A stretch of DNA of 64,000 nt, taken from Scatosoma sp045660265 (lineage in GTDB: Bacteria > Bacillota > Clostridia > Christensenellales > Borkfalkiaceae). The stretch spans positions 52,456-116,455 of the forward strand of contig JAZRDM010000069.1 of NCBI GenBank assembly GCA_045660265.1, written 5' to 3'. The notes beneath the pieces are model-generated. The model made no database searches, was not told where the DNA came from, and saw nothing but the letters and a program-made list of their open reading frames with translations. Shown here piece by piece: positions 48,732 through 58,000 of the stretch; positions within the stretch are counted from its first letter, which is position 1; every line of letters starts with the position of its first letter. The position numbers and the translations under genes were made by a program.

Positions 48732-50572
48732 ATCTTATGTATCCTTTGGGGTTGCTGGGCCTTATCGGTATCCCCGTTATTATCATTATCTATATATTAC
48801 GTAATAAGTACAACGAACAAACGGTTACGTCTACGTATATTTGGAAACTGAGTGATAAGTTCTTAAAACGCAGAAATCCTTTAAGCGGTTTGACGGGGCT
48901 TATCGGTTTGATTTTACAATTGTTAACGGTAGCGTGTATTTCGTTTGCGATTGCACAACCCGTATTTGTATTACCCGGCGCGGCAAACAATTATTATTTT
49001 GTATTAGACGTTTCCGGTAGTATGAATATGATGAACGGCGAGCAAACTCGCTTTGAGTTGGCAAAAGACGAAATCACTAACGTTATCAAACAATCGAAAG
49101 ACGGGAGTTCGTATACGCTTATTTGCGTTTCCAACGAATCGATTACAGAATTCGAAGGCGTTAAGAAAAAGAAGATGGCGCTTGAATTGCTTGAAGACGT
49201 TAAGGTTGGGTATACGACGGCGAAGCATTCCGACGTACTCGGCGTGGCGCAGCAAGCGTTTGACCGTGATACGTCGTCGCTTATCTATCTTGTAACGGAT
49301 AAGACGTATGAAAATTCTGAAAACGTTGAAATTATTGAAGTTGGCGGCGAAGGACAAGAAAACTATGCTGTGTTTGACGCAACGTATTCCCACTCGGGCG
49401 GGAAGCTTTCCGTATCGGGAAACGTTATTTCGTACGCAAGCGCGGGTAGTATAGAAGTTCAGTTACTCGTAGACGGTAAAGAAATTTCTAAAAAATCGGT
49501 GAATGTAAATGCCGGCGAATTGACGCCGATTGCCTTTACGCACACGACGTCTAAATTTAGCTCGTTTGAATTAAAAACGACCAAAACAGACGCTTATCCT
49601 TTGGATGATAAGGTAATTACGTATAATTTGAAGAGCGATAAGACGTATAGCACGTTGATTGTCAGTGAAACGGGTTTCTTCTTAGAAGCGGTTATCGACG
49701 CATTGTTAGACTCTGAGGTGAAGACGGTAACTCCTCATGAATACGAAACGGTAACAGACAAATACGGCTTGTATATCTTCGACTCGTACGAGCCTAAGGT
49801 GTTGCCTGACGGCGCGGTATGGTTAATCAACGCAGATGAAAGTATTGAAAACTCGGGCTTTGGCGTTCGCGGTAAGGTAGACCTTGGCGTAGCGTCTATT
49901 ATTGAAAAATCTAAATCGACGTCTACGGTTATCCGTAAGTTGCTTAACAGTGTTGACGGAAGCGGTATCAATATTTCCAAATACGTAAAATACAGCGGTA
50001 TGTATCTTAACTTCTACACATTGTTTAGCTACGATTCGAACCCGCTTATCTTTGCGGGGGCAAACGCGCTTGGCAACCGTCAAGTTGTATTTGGTTTTGA
50101 CTTACACGAATCTGACTTTGCATTGTCTACCGACTTTGTTATGTTGGCGCGCAACTTGTTAGAATACTCTTTCCCCAACGTTATCGACGGAACGAGCTAC
50201 GTTGTTGGCGAAGAGGCGATTATCAATATTTTAGCAAACGTTGAACACGTGAAAGCAATGACGCCGTCCGGCAGAGAATTGTTTGTAGATTCGGAAGGCG
50301 CAACGGCAACGATTTTATTAGAAGAAGTAGGTACGTACGTTATTAAAATGACGATTGCCGGCACAGAAAGCAGTTATAACGTTTACGTAGGCGCAAATCC
50401 CAACGAAAGTAAACCGCTTGTAAAAGAAGAAGAGTTCTTGGTAGCGGGTGAAAAAGGGAATGAAAAGATAGACGGTGAATTTAACGCAACCACGTTGTTA
50501 TTCATTTGTTTAGCGGTGTTATTTATTGCGGATTGGGGGGTATATTGCTATGAAAGATATCAGCTTCGATAA
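48728..50572 (+). CDS. BatA-like VWA-domain membrane protein
   Basis: This 614-residue protein has two N-terminal membrane segments of BatA type (1-25, 55-82), then a VWA domain with MIDAS D94-x-S96-x-S98 (FVLDVSGSMN), a long beta-rich extracytoplasmic middle and a C-terminal membrane segment (about 588-607). It belongs with BatA-type partners of MoxR, which sit in the membrane and contact periplasmic or surface proteins. The next gene starts within its last codons (50550). Confidence 0.9.
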   Translation: MNLMYPLGLLGLIGIPVIIIIYILRNKYNEQTVTSTYIWKLSDKFLKRRNPLSGLTGLIGLILQLLTVACISFAIAQPVFVLPGAANNYYFVLDVSGSMNMMNGEQTRFELAKDEITNVIKQSKDGSSYTLICVSNESITEFEGVKKKKMALELLEDVKVGYTTAKHSDVLGVAQQAFDRDTSSLIYLVTDKTYENSENVEIIEVGGEGQENYAVFDATYSHSGGKLSVSGNVISYASAGSIEVQLLVDGKEISKKSVNVNAGELTPIAFTHTTSKFSSFELKTTKTDAYPLDDKVITYNLKSDKTYSTLIVSETGFFLEAVIDALLDSEVKTVTPHEYETVTDKYGLYIFDSYEPKVLPDGAVWLINADESIENSGFGVRGKVDLGVASIIEKSKSTSTVIRKLLNSVDGSGINISKYVKYSGMYLNFYTLFSYDSNPLIFAGANALGNRQVVFGFDLHESDFALSTDFVMLARNLLEYSFPNVIDGTSYVVGEEAIINILANVEHVKAMTPSGRELFVDSEGATATILLEEVGTYVIKMTIAGTESSYNVYVGANPNESKPLVKEEEFLVAGEKGNEKIDGEFNATTLLFICLAVLFIADWGVYCYERYQLR

Positions 50573-53249
50573 TCCGTGGTTACTACTTGTTGCGATTCCT
50601 GCGTTTATCCTTATTCTTGTTCCGTTTTTCGTTATCGGGAACAAAGATAACAAAAGCTTATCGTGGAAAATTTCTATCGGTTTGCATTTTGTAATTGTCG
50701 TATTGGTAACTCTGGCAATTGCAGGGTTAAAGGCAACGAGCGTTCTTACCAAAACTACTGTATACGTAGTGGCGGACGTTTCTTATTCGTCAGAGAGAAA
50801 TTTTGACGAAATTGACGGTTACGTTCAAGAAATTAAAGAAAATCTTCCCGTAAACTCCAGCATGGGTGTTGTATGCTTCGGTAGAGACGTTATTTTGCTG
50901 ACGCCCGCGGGCAGAACGGTGAAAAGTGTAGCGGAAGCGAAGGTGGACGAGACGGCAACGGATATCGTCGGCGCGCTCAATTACACGGAAACGTTGTTTA
51001 AAGACGACGAAATTAAGCGTATCGTATTGATTACGGATGGTAACGATACGGTAACGACCAGCGTAGGCGCTATTGCGTCGACGGTGAACCGTCTTACCGA
51101 AAACGGTATTAAAATTGATACTATCTTCTTGGATAACAATATACAAGAAGGGGAAGACGAGGTGCAAATCAACGGCGTAGAGTATACGGGTTCGACTTAT
51201 CTCGGCCACGCAACGCACGTAGACATTCTTGTGCAATCGTCTAGCGAAAACAACGTTATGGTCGAGCTCTATATGCGTGAAAAAGCGACGGACGACCAAG
51301 CGGAAGCGGAATTTGATAAAATCGATTATACCGTTTTAACGCTTAACGAAGGAATAAACACGGTGAAGATGGATTTGCTTTCCACGACGTCTGGTACGTT
51401 TGAGTACATGGTGAAAGTGGTGGCGGATAAGGATATTTCCGAGCATAATAACAGCTGGACCTTTACGCAAGAAATCGTTGGCAGAACGAAAATCTTGTTG
51501 ATTACAGGCGACCAAAAAGACGAAAGCCTTATAGAGCTGATGTATGGAAGCGAGGCGGAAATCGACAGCTATATCGTTAAAGATAGTGGCGCAAACGGAC
51601 AAGGTACGGTTGTACCCTTTATGTTGGAAGAAATTATCGAATATGACGAAATTGTTGTATCCAACGTAGATATTAGAGATATCAGACACGTCAATGCCTT
51701 TATCGACTCGCTTGATATGGCAATTTCGCAATACGGCAAGAGCTTAATTACCTTTGGCGATTTGCGTTTGCAGACGGATGCAGAGGATATGACTTTTGCG
51801 AAATTTAAAGAATTGTTGCCCGTTACCTATGGTAACAGCAACCGTGAAGGCCGTTTGTATACGATTGTTTTAGACGTTTCGCATAGTATGTTCTATTCGA
51901 GTAAATTCACGACGGCGAAGCAATCGGCAATTCGTTTGCTCTCTATCCTTGGGGACGACGACTATGTTTGTTTGGTTACGTTCTCTGGAGAAGTAAACGT
52001 AAAAACGCCCAGAAAGGCATCTGTTTGCCGTGAAGAATTGATTGAATACATCAACGGTCTTTCGACGGAACACGGTACGGATATCGGTTGGGGCTTGGAA
52101 GAAGCCTTAAAGAAGGTAAAAGAGCTGAAGTTGGAAGAAAACCAAATTATGCTCATTTCGGACGGTTTTAGTTTTGAAAGCACTAAAGATGCCGTACAAA
52201 TCGCAACGGAATTGTATCAATACGGCGCGACCATTTCGGCAATCTGGACGGTGGGCGCAGGCGAATCGGGCGGCGACGCTATTTTGAAACAAATTGTTAA
52301 GCCTTACTCGGAAGCCACGGGCGGTAGATATTATAAAATTACCAAGCCTGAAGACGTAGAAGGTATCATATTCGGCTCGGTTGCAGACCATATCGGTAAA
52401 GTTATCGTTACGGAGAATGCTAAAGTAAATATTGTTCGATATAACGAAGGTATTGTTAAAGGGTTTGGCGCGGATGGAATTCAAATTCCCATGGTTTCGG
52501 GGTATATTATTTCCATTGAAAAGTACGACGCAATCGTACCTTTAACGGTTACCCATCAAAGATCGAATGGTTATACTGAAAGTATGCCGTTATATGCATA
52601 TCGTTCGCACGGTAATGGACGCGTATCCAGTTTTACTAGTAATCTTTCGAGTAATTGGACGGGGAACTGGACGACAGAGGTGAAAAAGCTCTTTGTTAAC
52701 AATATGTTCTTAAGCAATACCCCTAAAGAAAGACATGACGCACCGTTTACCGTTAATATCGAGCGTACGGATCAAGACGCATATATCGAAATTGTACCTA
52801 GTATCTTAAATCCCGACGCAGAGACGACGTTGAAAATTACGTTGCCGGACGGCAGAAAGATAACGAGAGCTCTTTCTTTCGATTCGCAAAAATATTTCTA
52901 CACGTTAGAAACGATAGGCGAAGGTGTATATACTATCGATATTACTTATAAATATGACGATAAAACGTTTAAAGTAAGCGAAAGTTTCAACATTGCATAC
53001 CTTGCGGAATATAATGAATTTGTCGGCTGTGATACGTCGAAGATTTATGAGTTTATGCGCGGTAAGGGTACGATAAACGAAGGAAGTATTCCCGACCTTG
53101 AAAATGATAAGAAAGAAGTATCGACTTATCAAGAAAGCTACGAAATTCCTTTGTTGATTGCAGCGATTGTTGTATTTGTTGTAGATATTTTGATAAGAAA
53201 GCTTGCTTTAGGCAAGAAAAAGGGCGTTGCAAAAGCGCAAAAAAAGTAA
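50550..53249 (+). CDS. Large VWA-domain membrane protein with two MIDAS motifs
   Basis: This 899-residue protein has two N-terminal membrane segments (about 10-28 and 43-62), a VWA-like domain with DVSYS (D76-S78-S80), a second, better VWA with LDVSHSM (D442-S444-S446) and ISDGFSFEST, an extended beta-rich part, and a C-terminal membrane segment (about 865-885) with a Lys-rich cytosolic tail. Two MIDAS sites in one chain are unusual for the BatA family. The ATG at 50550 has a G-rich site (GGGGG) 9 bases upstream and overlaps the preceding gene by 23 bases. Confidence 0.88.
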   Translation: MKDISFDNPWLLLVAIPAFILILVPFFVIGNKDNKSLSWKISIGLHFVIVVLVTLAIAGLKATSVLTKTTVYVVADVSYSSERNFDEIDGYVQEIKENLPVNSSMGVVCFGRDVILLTPAGRTVKSVAEAKVDETATDIVGALNYTETLFKDDEIKRIVLITDGNDTVTTSVGAIASTVNRLTENGIKIDTIFLDNNIQEGEDEVQINGVEYTGSTYLGHATHVDILVQSSSENNVMVELYMREKATDDQAEAEFDKIDYTVLTLNEGINTVKMDLLSTTSGTFEYMVKVVADKDISEHNNSWTFTQEIVGRTKILLITGDQKDESLIELMYGSEAEIDSYIVKDSGANGQGTVVPFMLEEIIEYDEIVVSNVDIRDIRHVNAFIDSLDMAISQYGKSLITFGDLRLQTDAEDMTFAKFKELLPVTYGNSNREGRLYTIVLDVSHSMFYSSKFTTAKQSAIRLLSILGDDDYVCLVTFSGEVNVKTPRKASVCREELIEYINGLSTEHGTDIGWGLEEALKKVKELKLEENQIMLISDGFSFESTKDAVQIATELYQYGATISAIWTVGAGESGGDAILKQIVKPYSEATGGRYYKITKPEDVEGIIFGSVADHIGKVIVTENAKVNIVRYNEGIVKGFGADGIQIPMVSGYIISIEKYDAIVPLTVTHQRSNGYTESMPLYAYRSHGNGRVSSFTSNLSSNWTGNWTTEVKKLFVNNMFLSNTPKERHDAPFTVNIERTDQDAYIEIVPSILNPDAETTLKITLPDGRKITRALSFDSQKYFYTLETIGEGVYTIDITYKYDDKTFKVSESFNIAYLAEYNEFVGCDTSKIYEFMRGKGTINEGSIPDLENDKKEVSTYQESYEIPLLIAAIVVFVVDILIRKLALGKKKGVAKAQKK

Positions 53250-53261
53250 AGGAGAAGACGC

Positions 53262-54842
53262 ATGAAAGCTTTTAAAAAGATAATCGCATTTATTTCTGCT
53301 GCTATAATGCTGTTCTCCATGGTTGCTTGTAACGGGGAATACAATTTTGCTATTGGCGGAGGCGTAATCGGCGGGGGAAACAGTGGCGGCGGATATAATC
53401 AGCCGGAAATGGACGACGACCCCACCAACGACTTTACCGTAACCTTGCATGCAAATGGGCAACCGTACTCGCCTAGAATGGAAATGTACGCGCGCTGGAG
53501 CGACGGTTTCAGCGTGCATACCGCGCCCATTGATAAAAACGGCGTGGCAAGAATCGACGGCTTGGACGGCGACTACCGCGTTACCTTATCGGCGGTACCT
53601 AACGAATACACGTACGACCCTAATACGCATATTGCTACAAACGATAACCGTAATATTATCTTAGATTTGTATACGTTAAATCGTCTTTCTGGAGGCGGTA
53701 CGGGTATGTACGATTGCTATCAATTTAGCAAAACGGGTGTATACAGCGCGGTGATTAACAGCCCTGACGACGCAATTTTCTTCCAATACGCGCCTGACGG
53801 AAGCGGTACGTACAGTATCGAAAGCTGGGCGGATACGACGGCAGATAACATCAATCCGTATATCGACGTATATATCGGTTCTATTGCGTGGAAGCAGTAT
53901 ATTTATACGACGGACGACGGCGGTACAATGGGTAGCTATACCATAAACTTTGTACACGTTGTTCAAATCGCAAAAGAAAATATCAGCTCGGGCGGGCAAG
54001 CGGTGTATACGTTTGCAATCAAAGCGGATTCTAAAAATAATAAATATCCCGTTACCATCACCTTTGCGGTAAAACGCGACGGGGAATTCGAGTTAGGTGG
54101 CGTGGATAATATTTCGGGTAATGAAATGGTTATTCCCGTATTCGATTTCAGCAACTATAACGTAGAAGACCACAATTATGACAGCAGTCAATATAAAGTG
54201 GTTTATCCCGAATATTTATATAATGGAAATATTAAGGTATTTGACGAAAGCCGTTTTAAAGTTTGGGAAACAAGCAAGGGTGGCGACGGACTTTATCACG
54301 TATACGACAAAACCGCATATCCTGATACGGACGGTTACGGCCCGATTTTATATGCAAACATCACGTCGGCTAATCGTTTCTTGGATAAGTCGTTTACAAG
54401 AATCGAATACAACGCCAACAACGAAAATATTAACTCTGCGCTTCGTATCGGCAATAGAAATTATAAGCACTTTATCGAAGGGTACACTTTCTTATCGACG
54501 TTTGGCAATATCAACGGCGGGGCGTACTATTGTAACACCACTTGTGCGTGTCATGACGCAAACGTAAAGGTAACCGATTGGGCGTGCGTGCAAGGCTGTA
54601 CGAAATGTGATGCGGATTGCAGAAAAATACCAGCAGAGCTTGTAGGGCACGAGGGTTATCGAGCATACGTAAACGACGCAGGGAAGGTTGCTGTAACGCC
54701 TGAGTTAAAAGAATTTTTACAAGGCTATGCGAGCAAAGAAAACTTCTTCTGGGACGGACAGGGGAGTTTGGAAAAACGAGGATATCAAGCCGTTGGCGAA
54801 TCGGGTTGGTTATTTGGTTGCTCGTATTACGAGAAAATTTGA
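53262..54842 (+). CDS. Cys-rich lipoprotein of the MoxR-VWA operon, unknown family
   Basis: This 526-residue protein has a lipobox SMVAC (Cys23), a Gly/Ser-rich linker GGGVIGGGNSGGG, a beta-rich part starting FTVTLHANGQPYSP which resembles a carboxypeptidase-regulatory/Ig-like fold (GVARIDGLDGDYRVTL), and a C-terminal cluster of eight cysteines in about 85 residues (CNTTCACHDANV, CVQGCTKCDADC). I do not know the family. AAGGAG precedes the ATG and no terminator separates it from the VWA genes, so it is probably the extracellular partner or client of that system. Confidence 0.78.
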   Translation: MKAFKKIIAFISAAIMLFSMVACNGEYNFAIGGGVIGGGNSGGGYNQPEMDDDPTNDFTVTLHANGQPYSPRMEMYARWSDGFSVHTAPIDKNGVARIDGLDGDYRVTLSAVPNEYTYDPNTHIATNDNRNIILDLYTLNRLSGGGTGMYDCYQFSKTGVYSAVINSPDDAIFFQYAPDGSGTYSIESWADTTADNINPYIDVYIGSIAWKQYIYTTDDGGTMGSYTINFVHVVQIAKENISSGGQAVYTFAIKADSKNNKYPVTITFAVKRDGEFELGGVDNISGNEMVIPVFDFSNYNVEDHNYDSSQYKVVYPEYLYNGNIKVFDESRFKVWETSKGGDGLYHVYDKTAYPDTDGYGPILYANITSANRFLDKSFTRIEYNANNENINSALRIGNRNYKHFIEGYTFLSTFGNINGGAYYCNTTCACHDANVKVTDWACVQGCTKCDADCRKIPAELVGHEGYRAYVNDAGKVAVTPELKEFLQGYASKENFFWDGQGSLEKRGYQAVGESGWLFGCSYYEKI

Positions 54843-54912
54843 TAATTTTCACGGGATTTTCAAAAAAATATCATAATTTTACTGTATTGTGAAAAAAAGT
54901 AGTGTAAAACAA

Positions 54913-54941
54913 TTGATTTTTCTAATTTTATGGTGTATAAT
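54913..54941 (+). promoter_or_regulatory. Promoter of the giant repeat lipoprotein
   Basis: TTGATT (54913-54918), 17 bases, TATAAT (54936-54941). The leader of about 135 bases holds a hairpin AGGC...GCCT near 54973-54996. Confidence 0.75.
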
Positions 54942-55083
54942 TATTGATATAATCGATAATTTTTTAAAAAACAGGCGATACAAGAGCATAGAGCCTGCAT
55001 TTCAGCTTTTGTAAAGTTTGTAAAAAATAGTCGAACATCAAAAAAAAAGAGAGTAAGAGAAAAAAATTTAGGAGGCTTTTGAT

Positions 55084-58000
55084 ATGAATAAAAGAGTCAA
55101 ATCTCTTATCATGTGTCTTGCTTCTGTCGTCGGCGTAGGCGCTATGGCAACGGCATGTGGGCAAATTGAAGACACGCACGTACATACGTACAGCGACGCA
55201 TGGACGAAAGATGCTAGCGGTCACTGGAACGAAGCTACTTGCGAATGCGAAGACGTAGAAGCTGTTAAGAAGGCTCACGTTGACGCGAACAACGACGGTG
55301 CTTGTGATATTTGTACCTATACGGATCACACCCACACGTATTCGGAAGACTGGACTGTTGACTGCACTAACCACTGGCATGCAGCTGACTGCGGTCATAT
55401 CGTAGCAGGTGATGCAGTTGAAGCTCACGTTGACGAAAACGAAGACGGTGAATGTGACGTATGTAAGTACGTAATCGAAGACATTCACCAACACTATTTC
55501 GCTAGCGAATTGTCTTCTGACGAAGAATATCACTGGTATGCAGCTCTTTGCGAACACAAAGATCAAGTTTCTGGAAAAGCAGCGCACAATCTCAACAATG
55601 CAGGCGATTGTACTGACTGCGGTAAGCACGTAGTTGACGTTGACGTAACCAACCTTCAAGCAGTTCTTGATGCAGCGGTTGCAAACAACTATAAAGTTGC
55701 TTACGGTGACGTAGTTGCTAAAACGGAAGTGTGGGATGGCGTAGGCAAAGAAACGCTTATGAACGGTGCAACGGACCGAGTACACTTTGCGCTTGGTAAC
55801 GGCGAATCTTACCTCCAATTCACGCATTTCGATATGAATGGTGAATTCAGCGATCAAAAAGAACAATGGTTTGAACGCCTTGAAGACGAATCGATCTTCG
55901 GTGCAGAATTGACCTATGGTCAATATGAACTTGCTCCTATCGCAGGCGAAGAACAATTCTTAAACGGTTATAACTATCTCCCCGGTAGCGTTATTGCTAG
56001 CGCATCGGATGATACCAGCACGCTTGCAAACATGCTTACTGCGCTTTATAATCAAATGAAAGCTGGCGTAAACGTAAGCAATGCAACGGAAAATTACGAC
56101 GCAGAAACGGGCAAATATACGTTCTCTTATACGTACTATTCCGAAAACTCCGTTATGGTAGGCGGCAAATTCTTTAATCTTGAAGTTGAACTTTACAACG
56201 TAGACGTAGCGTTCACCATCAATGATGAAATGATCATTGACAAGGCAGACTTCTCGGTTGAAGTATATCGTGATTACGAAAACGATAGCGACCTTGATTA
56301 CGAATACGAAGTTGTAAATGAAGTAGGTACGGTTACGGGCGAAATTACGTTGAAAAACACGGCTAACCCTTCGTACTATATCTATAACGTAGCGCAATCG
56401 GCAGGCGACAGAACATTCACGACGCCTTATCCTAGATATTCGTTGATTCCTACGAGCTTTAACTTCTATTACGTAACGGATCATGAATTCCCTGAAGCAT
56501 ATCAATGGGTTGTCCATGAAGAAGAAATTGTAGAAGATACGCTTACCATTCAAGAAGGTACGTATGCATACTTCCGTATCGGTGATATTTTACCTGTTAC
56601 GGCAAGCTCTAAGTTTATCAACACGGAAGACTTTACGTTTACTTTCGTAAACAACGATCCTACCTCTGATGCTAAGGCATGGTATATGACTCCCGGTAGC
56701 GTTGACGCAACGGTTAACGGCTACAGCGCATACATTGGCTGTTTGAAGTTGAAGCTTCGCGATCCCGGTTCTTACACGGTAACCATCGGCTTCGGTAACT
56801 TGACCAAGGAAATTACGTTGGTTATTACGGGCGAACCTGAACCCGAACTTGGCGAAGACAGTGCAACGCTTGTTAACGTTGCAACGACGGATACATATGC
56901 TTGGGACGTAGACTTGTATTCTTACACGGCTGCTGAAGAAGGTACGTACACGTTCAACCTTCCTGCAGGTCTTGGTTTCCAAAAGAAAGGTTCTAACAAT
57001 CCTCAAGTAGACTTCTATGACAATACGAACGGTGCAACTGTTGAAGTTCCTTTGGAAGCTGGTCAAACGTTAGAATTCTACGTAGCAGCAATTTCGAAAG
57101 CTACGTGGGCTATTACGGTTGATTTCGTAGCTGGCGAAGTTGAAGGCGAAGTTGGCGGCGGTGATGACGTAGGCGGCGACGATACGACGAATGCATTTGG
57201 CGATATCGTTGGTACTTACTATTCGGGTAGCAACGTGCTTGTTATCAACGAAGACGGTACGATGACTTGGACTTGCGATGGTGTAACGTATAACTACACG
57301 TATACCATTGAAGGCAACACCATTTCTTACTCGTTGAATGGTAATGCTCCTTATACCAGCGATGGTATGATGGCACAATATTTCGGTTACATTAAGTTCG
57401 GCGCAGATGGTAAGCCTGAATCCTTTGTACATAGTGCGGCTACGTACGTGCTTTCCACTGAAAATAATGCAGGTGGTGGTGATGAAGGCGGCGACGACGT
57501 TGGCGGCGGTGAAGTTGTTACTCCCGAAGCTATCGAACTTGAAATGGGTGTAAACACCATCACGGTTACGGATGCTGACTTGGAAGAAGGCGCTATTAAC
57601 GCAACGTTGGAAGTTGTTGAAGCTGGTACTTATACGTTTGCAAGCAACAATTTGTTGGCTCGTATTTATGACGCGGACGACAACATGATTGGTAATGGTT
57701 CGGCTTACCTCGAAGCTGGTAGCTATAAAGTTGCCATCATTACGGCTTACCTCAGTGCAGCAGGCGAATATGATCTTACGGTAGAATACACCGCTCCTGA
57801 AGGCGGCGATGATATCGGCGGTGGCGACGTTGAAGTAGATCCCGATGAACCTGCTGGTTGGTTGTATGCTGGCGAAGACAACGAAGTTGAAATTACGGAT
57901 GAAATGCTTGAAGCTGGTTACGTAATTTATGCGTTTATGCCTTGGGAGAACGGTGATTATATGTTCACCAGCGGTTCGCTTTTGGCAACCTTGATGGATG

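Noticed and set aside
54942..55083. Cyclic-di-GMP or similar riboswitch in the giant lipoprotein leader
   Set aside because: Apart from a small AGGC/GCCT hairpin the leader is A/T-rich and lacks the conserved GNRA/receptor or joining sequences of known classes.
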